Positions 45,485 to 54,466 of a stretch of DNA of 64,000 bases are shown here, piece after piece. The DNA is taken from assembly GCF_001686985.1 (NCBI RefSeq), contig NZ_CP015318.1, positions 4,400,001 to 4,464,000 on the forward strand, read 5' to 3'. A program made the translations under genes and the position numbers. The notes beneath the pieces were generated by a model that saw nothing but the letters and a program-made list of their open reading frames with translations, searched no databases and was not told where the DNA came from. Position 1 is the stretch's first letter. Every line of letters starts with the position of its first letter. Origin of the DNA: Mesorhizobium amorphae CCNWGS0123. Lineage in GTDB: Bacteria > Pseudomonadota > Alphaproteobacteria > Rhizobiales > Rhizobiaceae.

Positions 45485-45550
45485 CCGAATGTTTCCGGCC
45501 GGCGAACAGAAACATTCGGAAACAAATCTCCCTTTTGTGGAAACCTTCGG
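45485..45550. promoter_or_regulatory. Candidate operator: three copies of GAAACATTCGG
   Basis: In the 213-bp divergent spacer between the response regulator and the Spy-like gene, CCGAATGTTTC (45485-45495) and GAAACATTCGG (45509-45519) form a perfect 11-bp inverted repeat with 13 bp between. GAAACCTTCGG (45540-45550) is a third, one-mismatch copy in direct orientation. It starts 31 bp after the second, about three helical turns. This is what a dimeric OmpR-type regulator with an additional site would look like. That the adjacent regulator is the binder is inference. Confidence 0.55.
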
Positions 45551-45627
45551 CAACGCGCCGAAGCAAAGCGGCAAAAGACGCCTCCTATCCTCCAGCCATC
45601 CGAAGCATGTGGGAAAGGAAAAACAAC

Positions 45628-46323
45628 ATGCGAAGCAGACTTTTTGCCCTCGGCCTCTTCTCGGTCGCCGCCATTCATCCTGCGCTGGCGCAGCAAGCCG
45701 ACCCTGGTGCCCCCTCCGGCGACGAACCGCCAGTGGTGGCCATGCAGGACAGCCCGGACCAGGGCCCGATGCAACCCGGTCCGCATGGACCGATGCGACA
45801 CCGGCCGGAAGGTTTTGGCCCGCAGCGCTTCGGCGCACAGCGCATGGGACCGCCGCCGGAATTCATGCTGGCAGCCCGGCTTTCCGCGCTCGAGACCAAG
45901 GTTGGCATTCGGACGGAGCAGCTCGACGCCTGGCGCGACTACACCAGCGCGCTGCAGGAGACGCTGACGCCACCGTTGCCCGATCATGGCCCGGGCGGCT
46001 CCGGTGGACGCGGCCCCGACGCCGGAAAGCCCGGCCCCGATGGCAGCGCCGCTCAGGCACCGCGCGACCCGTTCGCCCGTCAGGAAAGCCTCGTCGACGA
46101 CATCACCAAACGAGCGGTTTCGGCCGGCAAGCTGAAGGATGCGATCGCAGCACTCCGCGCCAAGTTGACGCCGGAACAGCTCGAAATCCTCGCTTCGGCG
46201 GAACGGCCGCATGGACCACCCCCCGGTCCCTGGGGCGGCCCGCCGGACGACGCAGCCGGTCCCGGAGGTCTCCCTGGCCATGGCAGACAGCTCCCGCCGC
46301 CTCGCGATGGCGAGCAACTCTGA
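45628..46323 (+). CDS. Spy/CpxP-like periplasmic protein (LTxxQ)
   Basis: A 231-residue exported protein. Start at 45628 (MRSRLFALGLF) follows AAGGAA; signal peptide cleaved near ALAQQ. The mature part has a long Pro/Gly/Met/His-rich stretch. A helical core follows (ARLSALETKVGIRTEQLDAW, and later a second helix ending in LTPEQLEIL, the LTxxQ-type motif of Spy/CpxP proteins), and the end is again Pro/Gly-rich. Spy-type proteins act as periplasmic chaperones or feedback inhibitors of the cognate kinase. Its divergence from the regulator genes supports that role. Confidence 0.8.
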   Translation: MRSRLFALGLFSVAAIHPALAQQADPGAPSGDEPPVVAMQDSPDQGPMQPGPHGPMRHRPEGFGPQRFGAQRMGPPPEFMLAARLSALETKVGIRTEQLDAWRDYTSALQETLTPPLPDHGPGGSGGRGPDAGKPGPDGSAAQAPRDPFARQESLVDDITKRAVSAGKLKDAIAALRAKLTPEQLEILASAERPHGPPPGPWGGPPDDAAGPGGLPGHGRQLPPPRDGEQL

Positions 46324-46332
46324 CTGGCTGCG

Positions 46333-46372
46333 CCGGCCGGCCCGCTGACCCACCCGTTCTCGGGCCGGCCGG
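46333..46372 (+). terminator. GC-rich hairpin after the Spy-like gene
   Basis: A perfect 12-bp stem, CCGGCCGGCCCG (46333-46344) with CGGGCCGGCCGG (46361-46372), and a 16-nt loop, followed by TTTCTTCT. It lies 9 bp after the stop codon, a good intrinsic terminator or partial attenuator before the RND genes. Confidence 0.65.
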
Positions 46373-46385
46373 TTTCTTCTCCCAA

Positions 46386-46413
46386 AATGGCGGCCGGTTT
46401 GCCGGCCGCCATT
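46386..46413. repeat. Second hairpin, 12-bp stem with tetraloop
   Basis: AATGGCGGCCGG (46386-46397) pairs perfectly with 46402-46413 around the loop TTTG. It follows the first hairpin by 13 bp. On the minus strand it is followed by TTTTGG. Its AATGGCGG foot is shared with the thrS hairpin. Tandem hairpins here could set the ratio of Spy-like protein to pump. Confidence 0.55.
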
Positions 46414-46432
46414 GAGCAACGAAAGCACGACA

Positions 46433-46657
46433 ATGTGGGAAGCGCTGATGATGCTGCGGCTGATCGCGTCGATGCGACCGGCGTCCCTGCCGATCGGTTC
46501 GGTCCTGCCGATCGATCATGTCGGTCGCGCCATGCCGCCGGCCCTGCCGGCCGACACGCTAAGGGGCGCGGTCCGGTTGAGCTTTGCCGCCTACCGCCTG
46601 TCGCTTCCGATTTCCGCACGTTTGAGCACCGAAGATCATGACCAGAAAATTGCGTAA
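46433..46657 (+). CDS. Possible small ORF ahead of the RND adaptor
   Basis: A 74-codon frame starting MWEALMMLRLIASMRPASLP whose end overlaps the first 20 bases of the adaptor gene in another frame. It fills the gap after the tandem hairpins. It has no strong ribosome site and no recognised family. It might serve as a coupling leader for the adaptor, or be chance. Confidence 0.3.
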   Translation: MWEALMMLRLIASMRPASLPIGSVLPIDHVGRAMPPALPADTLRGAVRLSFAAYRLSLPISARLSTEDHDQKIA

Positions 46658-47783
46658 GAGCCATCTTCTCCTTGTAGCCGTGCTGGTCGCAGCCGGCGTT
46701 GTCGCGGTGCTCAACGCGTATGGCCACGGCACGGCCGAACCGGCTGCGCAAACGGCCGCGCCCGTTCAGGCTGCCACGCTGACTGTTTCCGTCGAGACGG
46801 TCCGTTCCGTTGCCATCAAATCTTCCGTCAGTGCCACCGGCACGGTCGCTGCCTGGCAGGAAGCAACGATCGGCGCGGAAGAGAGCGGCTTGCGCCTGAC
46901 CGACGTGCTGGTTGCCGAGGGCGACCACGTCAAGGCGGGCAATGTCGTCGCGCGCCTCGACGCCTCACTGCTCAAGGCTCAGCTCGCCGAGCAGAAGGCC
47001 GCGGTCACGCAGGCCCAAGCGACTCTGGAGTCAGCGATCTCCGCCGCTGCCCGTTCCAACAAGCTGCTCGCCAGCAACGCGGTCAGCGCAGAGACGGCGG
47101 AAGAAAAAGCGACTGCCGTCAAGACCGGCCAGGCGCAAGTCGAACAGGCCGAGGCCGCTGCAGAGAGATTGCAGGCCGAACTCGACCGGACGACCATCCG
47201 CGCCCCCTTCGACGGCATCGTATCCAGCAAGCCCGCTGTCGCCGGCTCGATCGTCCAGGCCGGCACCGAGTTGATGAAGATCATCCGCGACGGCAGGCTG
47301 GAGGTCGGCGTCCTCGTCCCCGAAAAGGACCTGGCGGCGATCTCGGTTGGCCAGACGGCAAGCATCACCGACGCTTCCGGCCGCGCCTTTGCCGGCAGCG
47401 TTTCCTCCATTGCCGAGACGGTCAATTCGACCACGCGGCTTGCCACCGTTTATGTCGGCCTCGGCGAAGGCTCCGGCCTGAAGCCCGGCATGTTTGCCCG
47501 CGTGTCGATAGCCACCGCTGCCTCGCAGCAGCTCAGCGTCGCCGAGGCGGCCCTCGTCTGGCATGACGGCCAGCCGGCGGTTTTCGTCGTCGATGGCGCA
47601 GGCAAGGTCAGCGCGCGCTCCGTCGCAACCGGCGCACGCCAGAACGGCCGCGTCGCCATCGAGAGCGGCCTGTCGGCAGGCGACAGCGTCGTCGTCGCCG
47701 GCGCCGGCTTCCTCAGCGACGGCAATCTGGTTCGCATCGCCTCTGCCGAGGCCTCCGCGCCCTCGACGGAGACAGCCCAATGA
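46638..47783 (+). CDS. RND efflux periplasmic adaptor (membrane fusion protein)
   Basis: A 381-residue adaptor of the AcrA/MdtA type. N-terminal membrane anchor (about 8-27). Biotinyl-lipoyl halves flank a helical hairpin: ATIGAEESGLRLTDVLVAEG and the second half TTIRAPFDGIVSSKPAVAGS. Between them is an Ala/Gln-rich coiled coil of about 65 residues, and beta-barrel and membrane-proximal domains follow. It bridges the inner-membrane pump to the outer-membrane factor. Its stop overlaps the pump start (ATGA). Confidence 0.94.
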   Translation: MTRKLRKSHLLLVAVLVAAGVVAVLNAYGHGTAEPAAQTAAPVQAATLTVSVETVRSVAIKSSVSATGTVAAWQEATIGAEESGLRLTDVLVAEGDHVKAGNVVARLDASLLKAQLAEQKAAVTQAQATLESAISAAARSNKLLASNAVSAETAEEKATAVKTGQAQVEQAEAAAERLQAELDRTTIRAPFDGIVSSKPAVAGSIVQAGTELMKIIRDGRLEVGVLVPEKDLAAISVGQTASITDASGRAFAGSVSSIAETVNSTTRLATVYVGLGEGSGLKPGMFARVSIATAASQQLSVAEAALVWHDGQPAVFVVDGAGKVSARSVATGARQNGRVAIESGLSAGDSVVVAGAGFLSDGNLVRIASAEASAPSTETAQ

Positions 47784-50700
47784 ACGCCATTTCCTCCTGG
47801 TCGATCCGCAACCCGGTTCCGACCATCGTATTGTTCCTTTCTCTGACGATTGCCGGCCTCTACGGCTTCATGCAGTTGCGCACCAACAACATGCCCGACA
47901 TCGACTTGCCGACGGTCACCGTGACGGTTGCGCAGCCTGGTGCCGCGCCGAGCGAGATGGAGGTGCAGGTCGCGCGCGTGGTCGAAAATGCCGTGGCGAC
48001 GCTCGAAGGCGTCGACGACGTCTCGACCTCGATCAGCGAGGGATCTTCCGTCACCACGGTGGAGTTCACCCTCGGCACCGATCCCGAGACCGCCACCAAC
48101 GACGTCCGCAACGCGGTGTCCGGCGTGCAATCCAGCCTGCCGGCCGCCGCCCAGGCGCCGGTGGTGGCCAAGGTCAACGCGACGGGCAATTCGGTGCTGA
48201 CCTATGTCGTCGAGGCGCCCACAATGTCGCCCGATGCGCTGAGCTGGTACATCGACAACGATGTGGCCAAGGCCATGCTCGGTGTCGACGGCGTCTCCAA
48301 GATCACCCGTTCGGGCGGCGTCGACCGGGTGATCCGTGTCGAGCTCGATCCCGACCGCCTGGCGGCACTCGGCATCAGCGCCGGCGACGTCAGCCAGACG
48401 CTCGCATCCAACAACGTCAACCAGCCGGGCGGCCGCACCGCCATCGGCGGCCAGGAACAGTCGGTGCGCACGCTGGCCAGCGCAACGAGCGTCGACGCCC
48501 TGGCCGACACCCGCATCGCACTCTCAGGCGCCGGCGACGTCAAGCTCTCAGATCTGGGCACCGTGGTCGACAGCTGGGAAAAGCCGCGCCAGGCCGCCTA
48601 TCTCGACGGCCGGGAGGTCGTTGCCTTCAATGTCTACAGGTCGGTCGGCTCCAGCGAGATCGACGTGGTCAAGGCCGCGCGCGCTGCTGTCGCCGAAATC
48701 GGTGCCAGGACCACCGCTGCAAAATTCACCGAGGTCACGTCCTCGTCCGGTTTCGTGCAGGAAAGCTACGATGCCGCGCTCGAGGCGCTGTGGATGGGCG
48801 CCCTGCTTGCGGTCGGCGTCGTCTGGCTGTTCCTGCGCGACATCAGGGCGACCCTGGTGTCGGCGGTCGCCATGCCGCTGTCGCTGATCCCGACCTTTGC
48901 CGTCATGGCGGCCTTCGACATCTCGCTCAACAACATCACCTTGCTCGCTCTGTCGCTGGTGGTCGGCATCCTCGTTGATGACGCCATCGTCGAGATCGAG
49001 AACATCGTGCGCCATATGCGCCAGACCGGCAGCAGCGCCTACCAGGCGGCGATCGAGGCCGCCGACGAGATCGGCCTCGCCGTTGTGGCGACCACCGCGA
49101 CCATCGTCGCCGTGTTCTTGCCGGTGGCCTTCATGCCCGGCATTCCCGGGAAATTCTTCTTCTCCTTCGCCGTCGCCGTCTGCGTCTCGGTGCTGTTCTC
49201 GCTGCTGGTGGCGCGCATGCTCACCCCGCTGATGGGCGCCTATCTGGTGCGCGCCGGCGGCCATAGCCAGGAGGATACGCCGACATGGGTGCCAGCCTAT
49301 CTCTGGCTGCTGCGCAAGGCGCTCAACCACCGCTGGATCACGCTCATCGCCGGCATTGCCTTCTTCGCGGGCTCGATGGCGCTGGCGACCAAGCTGCCGA
49401 CCGAGTTCATGGCGGCGGCGGACCGCGGCCGCTCGATGATCTCCGTCGAACTGCAGCCGGGCTCGACGATCGAGCAGACCACGGCCGTCGTGCAAGGCAT
49501 CACCAGGCGCCTCAAGGAGGAGCCGGCGGTCGACAGCATCTTTGCCACGATCGGTACGGCGGCTGCCTCGGGCGGCGGCCCGAATCCAGCTTCGACGGCG
49601 GCCGAGGTGCGCACCGCCAACGTCACCGTCAATCTGAAGCCGCGCACTGAGCGCACGCTCAGCCAGCAGGAATTCGAGGCCGAAGCGTCGCCGAAGCTCA
49701 ACGATATTGCGGGCGCGCGCATCCAGTTCGGCGCCGACGGTTTTTCGGGCGCCAAGGTCTCGATCACCCTGGTTGGCGACGACGGCGCAGCACTTGAGAA
49801 AGCAAGCGACGCGCTGATCGACCAGATGAAGTCGATGCCGGGCCTGACCAACCCGACCTCGACCGCCGCCACGAACAAGCCGGAACTGATCGTGCGCCCC
49901 GACAGCGCCAGGGCGGCAGAGCTCGGCGTCACGCCGACCGAGATCGCCGCGACGGTGAAGATCGCCACCATCGGCGACACCGACACCAGCCTGGCGAAAT
50001 TCAATCTCGGCGATCGCCAGGTGTCGATCGTCGTCACACTGCCCGACGGCGCCATCGACGATCCGGCGAAGCTCGCCATGCTGCCGCTGACCGGCAGCAA
50101 GGGCACCGTGCCGCTGGGCGCAGTCGCCGATATCGGCTTCAACGCCGGGCCGAACAGCATCACGCGGGTCGACCGCAGCCGCAGCGCCACCATCGAGGCG
50201 GACCTTTCCAACCTGACCCTCGGCGAGGCGACCACGGCCATCCGTGCCTTGCCGGTCATGCAAAACCTGCCGGCCGGCGTACACGAGCTGGCGCGCGGCG
50301 ACGCCGCCCGCATGCAGGAGCTGTTCACGGGCTTTGCCACCGCGATCGCCGCCGGCATCCTGCTGATGTACCTGACGCTGGTTCTTCTGTTCCGCAGCTT
50401 CGTGCAGCCGGTGACCATCCTGGTCGCGCTGCCGCTCTCGGTGGGCGGCGCGCTCGGCCTGCTGCTGATCACTGGCAAGGCGCTTGGCATGTCACCGCTG
50501 ATCGGCCTGCTGATGCTGATGGGCATCGCGGCCAAGAACTCGATCCTGCTCGTCGAATATGCGCTGGTGGCAGAGAAGGAGCGCGGCCTGAGCCGCTTCG
50601 AGGCATTGCTCGACGCCGCCCGCAAGCGCGCGCGCCCGATCGTCATGACGTCGATCGCCATGGGCGCCGGCATGCTGCCGATTGCGCTCGGCATCGGCGC

Positions 50701-50902
50701 CGACGCCGAGACCCGCGCGCCGATGGCGATCGCCGTGATCGGCGGGCTGCTCTCCTCGACCGTGCTCAGCCTCGTCTATGTGCCTGTGGTCTACACCTTC
50801 ATGGACGACATCCAGCGCTTCCTCGCCCGCCATCTCGGCAAGCTGCTGGTGGAGCGATCCGACGCCGACCAGCAGGTAGCGGACGCCAACACCGCAGGCT
50901 GA
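47780..50902 (+). CDS. RND efflux pump, HAE1-type permease
   Basis: A 1040-residue proton-driven transporter with the classic layout: TM1, large periplasmic loop, TM2-6 and TM7, second loop, TM8-12. Proton-relay residues are present: D400 and D401 in VGILVDDAIVEIENI and K919 in IAAKNSILLVEYA. The N-terminal SWSIRNPVPTIVLFLSLTIA and the GAAPSEMEVQVARVVE block are typical of the hydrophobe/multidrug group rather than heavy-metal pumps. The substrate is not predictable; the coupling to a Spy-like gene suggests envelope-active compounds. Confidence 0.95.
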   Translation: MNAISSWSIRNPVPTIVLFLSLTIAGLYGFMQLRTNNMPDIDLPTVTVTVAQPGAAPSEMEVQVARVVENAVATLEGVDDVSTSISEGSSVTTVEFTLGTDPETATNDVRNAVSGVQSSLPAAAQAPVVAKVNATGNSVLTYVVEAPTMSPDALSWYIDNDVAKAMLGVDGVSKITRSGGVDRVIRVELDPDRLAALGISAGDVSQTLASNNVNQPGGRTAIGGQEQSVRTLASATSVDALADTRIALSGAGDVKLSDLGTVVDSWEKPRQAAYLDGREVVAFNVYRSVGSSEIDVVKAARAAVAEIGARTTAAKFTEVTSSSGFVQESYDAALEALWMGALLAVGVVWLFLRDIRATLVSAVAMPLSLIPTFAVMAAFDISLNNITLLALSLVVGILVDDAIVEIENIVRHMRQTGSSAYQAAIEAADEIGLAVVATTATIVAVFLPVAFMPGIPGKFFFSFAVAVCVSVLFSLLVARMLTPLMGAYLVRAGGHSQEDTPTWVPAYLWLLRKALNHRWITLIAGIAFFAGSMALATKLPTEFMAAADRGRSMISVELQPGSTIEQTTAVVQGITRRLKEEPAVDSIFATIGTAAASGGGPNPASTAAEVRTANVTVNLKPRTERTLSQQEFEAEASPKLNDIAGARIQFGADGFSGAKVSITLVGDDGAALEKASDALIDQMKSMPGLTNPTSTAATNKPELIVRPDSARAAELGVTPTEIAATVKIATIGDTDTSLAKFNLGDRQVSIVVTLPDGAIDDPAKLAMLPLTGSKGTVPLGAVADIGFNAGPNSITRVDRSRSATIEADLSNLTLGEATTAIRALPVMQNLPAGVHELARGDAARMQELFTGFATAIAAGILLMYLTLVLLFRSFVQPVTILVALPLSVGGALGLLLITGKALGMSPLIGLLMLMGIAAKNSILLVEYALVAEKERGLSRFEALLDAARKRARPIVMTSIAMGAGMLPIALGIGADAETRAPMAIAVIGGLLSSTVLSLVYVPVVYTFMDDIQRFLARHLGKLLVERSDADQQVADANTAG

Positions 50903-51031
50903 CTGGACATCAATCAAGGCAGCCCGCCCAATCATGGCTTCGTTGTCGCCCGACAGCGGCCTCACGAATGCCCCGGCCGTATCGACGGATACCAGGCAGG
51001 GGCCATGACCAATCCAAGTTGAGGGTAAGAT

Positions 51032-52582
51032 ATGACGCGTAAGGACTCCAAGAGCCGGACGACCGGCCGAAGCTCGGCACCGGCCAGCCGGTCGACCTGG
51101 AGGCAGGTGAGCGCCGTGGCGCTGGCAGCGACCACACTAGCCGGCTGCGTCGTCGGCCCGGACTATCAGAAACCCTTTCTGGCGATGCCAGCGGCTTGGA
51201 GCAGCCAGAAGAAGACCGCACCCGTCAAACCGGCGCAATTGTCGAAATGGTGGCAGCGGCTGCGTGACCCCGAGCTTGACGCGCTTGTCGATGAAGCCGT
51301 CGTCGGCAATCTCGACGTCGCCACCGCCAAGGCCAGGATTCGCGAGGCCCGTGCCAGCTACCGCCAGAGCGCCGCGACATTGTTCCCGTCCGCCGACAGC
51401 TCCGGATCCGCCACGCGCAACAAGACGGCGGCGACCACTTCGGGCGGAACCGCCAGCGATGCGTATAGCCAGTTCCAGTCCGGCTTCGATGCCAGCTGGG
51501 AACTGGACCTGTTCGGCGCCAACCGCAGGAGCGTCGAGGCCGCCCGTTACGGGCTGGATGCCGCCCAAGAGGAACTGCGCTCAACGCTGCTGACCCTGGT
51601 CGGCGATGTCGCCTCCAATTACACCCAGGCGCGTGGCTATCAGGCGCGTGTCCAACTCGCCCGCCGCGCGGCCGCGTCGCAGAAGCAGACGGCGGAGCTC
51701 ACCCGCACCATGGCCGAAGCTGGCACGGCGACGGCGGCCGATGTCGCCAAGGCGAAGGGACAGGCGAGCAGCACCGAGGCCGACGTCCCGACACTGGAGG
51801 CGAGCTATGCCGAAGCGGTACACCGCCTTTCGGTGCTCACCGGCCGGCCGCCGGCCGCGCTGACCGAGCGATTGAAGCGCAGCGCGCCGATACCAACGCC
51901 GCGCCTGCCGATCCCGACCGGCGTTCCCGCCGACATCCTGCTCTCGCGGCCGGACGTGCGCATGGCGGAGCGGCAATATGCCGAGTACACCGCCAGGATC
52001 GGCCAGGCCGAGGCGGCGCGCTATCCGAGCGTCAGCCTGACCGGCGACATCGACACCTCCGCCTTCAAGCTCGGCGATCTCGGCAAGAACTCCACCATCG
52101 GCTGGTCCTTCGGGCCGACGCTCAGCATGCCGCTGTTCAACGCCGGCAAGTTGCAAGCCGCTGTCGAAATCGCCAAGGCCGAGCGCGACCAATATTTCAT
52201 CGCTTACAAAGCCTCCGTCCTGACGGCGCTCGAGGATGTCGAAAACGCCAGCGTTTCGCTGACGCAGGAGCGCATCAGGAACGGCAAGTTGGCTTCTTCC
52301 GCGAAGTCCTACGGCGACGCGGCGAGTCTCGAGCGGACGCTCTACAAATCCGGCGAAACCAGTCTCCTTGATGTGCTGGACGCCGAGCGCTCGCTCTATT
52401 CGGCCGAGGACGCTCTTCTGCAAAGCCGTGTCCTGATCGCCACCGACTATATCGCGCTGAACAAGGCGCTTGGCGGCGGCTGGGACGGCGCCATCGACAG
52501 TTCAAGGCCGGAAATCGTTGACGCCAAGACCGGACCGCGGCTGGCATCACAGCCTCGGAAGAACAAGGACATCCAGGGATAG
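51032..52582 (+). CDS. Outer-membrane factor lipoprotein, NodT family
   Basis: A 516-residue outer-membrane channel protein. A long basic N terminus leads into lipobox LAGC with Cys39, followed by VGPDYQKP, the standard start of mature NodT/OprM proteins. Two outer membrane efflux repeats follow (about 85-270 and 290-480), with RARIREARASYRQ-like coiled helices and RPDVRMAERQYAEYTA. It completes the tripartite pump; the 129-bp gap after the permease contains no obvious terminator, so co-transcription is likely. Confidence 0.93.
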   Translation: MTRKDSKSRTTGRSSAPASRSTWRQVSAVALAATTLAGCVVGPDYQKPFLAMPAAWSSQKKTAPVKPAQLSKWWQRLRDPELDALVDEAVVGNLDVATAKARIREARASYRQSAATLFPSADSSGSATRNKTAATTSGGTASDAYSQFQSGFDASWELDLFGANRRSVEAARYGLDAAQEELRSTLLTLVGDVASNYTQARGYQARVQLARRAAASQKQTAELTRTMAEAGTATAADVAKAKGQASSTEADVPTLEASYAEAVHRLSVLTGRPPAALTERLKRSAPIPTPRLPIPTGVPADILLSRPDVRMAERQYAEYTARIGQAEAARYPSVSLTGDIDTSAFKLGDLGKNSTIGWSFGPTLSMPLFNAGKLQAAVEIAKAERDQYFIAYKASVLTALEDVENASVSLTQERIRNGKLASSAKSYGDAASLERTLYKSGETSLLDVLDAERSLYSAEDALLQSRVLIATDYIALNKALGGGWDGAIDSSRPEIVDAKTGPRLASQPRKNKDIQG

Positions 52583-52652
52583 CCGATCGACTCTCGCAGT
52601 CAGCGCAGCTGGGCAATTCAGATTGGCGATGACCCCGTAGGTGGACAGTAGC

Positions 52653-52898
52653 CTAAGCCACCTCACCTGTCAGAACATGCATCTCTTTTTGAACGGCAGC
52701 GAAAAATCGGCGGACCTCGTTGCTGGCGGAAGCGGGATCGCCGCCGGACCCGATCGCGAGGTCGAGGAGTTCACGCGCCGTAGCCTTCCAGAAGGATGTG
52801 GCCGTGTCGCCATGCAAATTGCCGAGCTTGGCGGCAACCTCGCGAACCAGGACCATCTGCCGGTCTATTGGAAAGGCTCGCACGTTTGCTGACGACAT
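52653..52898 (-). CDS. DUF6074-like small protein
   Basis: An 81-residue soluble protein from ATG 52898. The N terminus SSANVRAFPIDRQMVLVREV matches the usual start of rhizobial DUF6074 proteins, where FPxxRR-V is followed by a basic helix. The rest is helical (FWKATARELLDLA and SNEVRRFFAAVQKEMHVL). Function unknown; the family is nearly confined to Hyphomicrobiales. The ribosome site is weak, and the family match is from memory. Confidence 0.65.
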   Translation of the reverse strand: MSSANVRAFPIDRQMVLVREVAAKLGNLHGDTATSFWKATARELLDLAIGSGGDPASASNEVRRFFAAVQKEMHVLTGEVA

Positions 52899-53069
52899 CT
52901 TCTGGACCACGACACTGACGCAACGAATCACACGCTGCTCTACGGTCACAGGCCTAGCTGCGAGGTTGGAAACAGAACCTTAACGGCGAGGTCCATCGTT
53001 CAATTTGCGAAGGTTCGCGAAGCCGAGACAATCGCAACCGACGGACGACTGGAGCGCCAATTGCCCGGC

Positions 53070-53366
53070 CTAGATCCTCAGTCCCCTCGCCTCGCCGCCG
53101 CGCTTGCCGGGAACCATCATGTCCTTGGCCAGCAGACCGCTGACGCGGCAGAACGTCATGAACGCCCGGCAGGCGTCCTCGGTCTTGACCACGTCCACCG
53201 TGGCGCCGAAGCAGGCGTTGAAGGCGGCCTCATGGATCTTGCCCTGCCGACGCGCCGGCCAATTCTGCAGGAAATCGAGCGCCTGTTCGACGCTGTAGAT
53301 TTCCTCGACCGGCAAGCCGGGCGCGGGCGCAATGCGCACCGGCACCTCGAACTGCAATCTGTCCAT
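53070..53366 (-). CDS. DUF982 protein
   Basis: A 98-residue protein of the DUF982 family, widespread and multi-copy in rhizobia. Family features: an N-terminal strand RLQFEVPVRI, then VEEIYSVEQALDFLQNWP and a helix HEAAFNACFGATVD followed by TEDACRAFMTFCRVSGLLA. The function is unknown. Two cysteines in the C-terminal half are not a recognised metal site. It is isolated from its neighbours by 130-170 bp on each side. Confidence 0.85.
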   Translation of the reverse strand: MDRLQFEVPVRIAPAPGLPVEEIYSVEQALDFLQNWPARRQGKIHEAAFNACFGATVDVVKTEDACRAFMTFCRVSGLLAKDMMVPGKRGGEARGLRI

Positions 53367-53499
53367 TCCATCTCTCCCGAACCGGCATCACCGCGCGGCA
53401 ACGCCGGTCGTCGTGAAAGGTTGCTCTGGCCGGCTTCTGGCGCAGGAATGTGTCGTCAGTGCGGTCGATAGCCGCAAGAAGCCCGGCCGAACCGCGGGC

Positions 53500-53736
53500 T
53501 CATTGGTTTGCCGGGTCGGTTTCGGCGTCATAGGCCATGCGAACAACGACCGTCAGGACATAGAATGTCGGCACCGCAAAGATCGCCGCGAAGACCAGCG
53601 CCGCCGTTCCTGTCATGCCAAGCGTTTCGGCGATCGCCCAATAGACGGTGCCAATGCAGATCAGCGCCTGCACCGAGAGAAACGAGGCGGCCGAAACGGC
53701 ACGCGAGAGGGTTTTGAAGGTTTTGATACGTTGCAT
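53500..53736 (-). CDS. Small two-helix membrane protein
   Basis: A 78-residue protein from ATG 53736 with GGAG seven bases upstream. The start is basic and amphipathic (MQRIKTFKTLSRAVSAASFL), then come two membrane segments, about 20-38 and 43-66, and an acidic tail ending DAETDPANQ. No family is recognised. The predicted orientation is both ends in the cytoplasm. Confidence 0.6.
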   Translation of the reverse strand: MQRIKTFKTLSRAVSAASFLSVQALICIGTVYWAIAETLGMTGTAALVFAAIFAVPTFYVLTVVVRMAYDAETDPANQ

Positions 53737-53852
53737 CTGGAGGCTCCGGAAATGACGCGCCCCGCGGCCAGTGCACGGCCAGGGCCGCCGCACGGGTCAC
53801 GACGCGAAAAGGATATGGATGGGGTCCGAAAAGCGCGGTCCGCGACCGCCAG

Positions 53853-54245
53853 TTATACTGAAGGCGGCGCGCGCGGCTGGTTGGCTCGCTTGCGCTGCGC
53901 GGGCACGAACGCCGATACGAGCACTGCCCAGGCCGAAGAGAGTTGATCGAGCGGAAGGAACCCGGCCTCCAGCCGAAGGGTGTTCGCGTCACCGCCAACG
54001 AACTTGGCCGGCAGTGGCCGGGCGGCCCGGATTTCGGCCGCCTTCATCTTGCCGCTGACGCGCAGCAGCGCCACCGCGTCGCCCTGCCGGGCCACGCTGA
54101 TGCCGGCGCCGCTCGACGCAACCTTCGTGGAAGCCGTCGCGTCCGACTGGGCCAGGCACACCAACGACAGCAACAGCAGCGCCATCAGGCCCGAGCAGGC
54201 GGCCCTGATCGGCGACAGAAATGATGTTGCGCGCTTGGACGCCAT
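53853..54245 (-). CDS. Exported hypothetical protein
   Basis: A 130-residue protein from ATG 54245 (MASKRATSFLSP). A hydrophobic stretch around residues 18-32 ends near ASDATA-S, consistent with a signal peptide. The mature domain reads like a small beta-rich unit: AGISVARQGDAVALLRVSGK, then LPAKFVGGDANTLRLEAGFL. The end is a basic tail. Unrecognised. It diverges from map across 221 bp. Confidence 0.6.
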   Translation of the reverse strand: MASKRATSFLSPIRAACSGLMALLLLSLVCLAQSDATASTKVASSGAGISVARQGDAVALLRVSGKMKAAEIRAARPLPAKFVGGDANTLRLEAGFLPLDQLSSAWAVLVSAFVPAQRKRANQPRAPPSV

Positions 54246-54466
54246 CAGGGCACGGGTCTCCGAATGTTGCCTCCGCCCTAACCCACAGGGCCGCAAAAGG
54301 AAAGCGCAGCAGCCGGACAGTCTGGGGTCCATAAGGGCAAGAATATCGCCAGGCTACGCCTGCCGCCGGCAGTTCCTCCTTGAACCTTGCGGCTTCCAAT
54401 GCCAAATCTGGGGAGATTTTCGCGCCGGCTCATTTTTGCAGCCACCCAATCGACAGACGGACAAGA

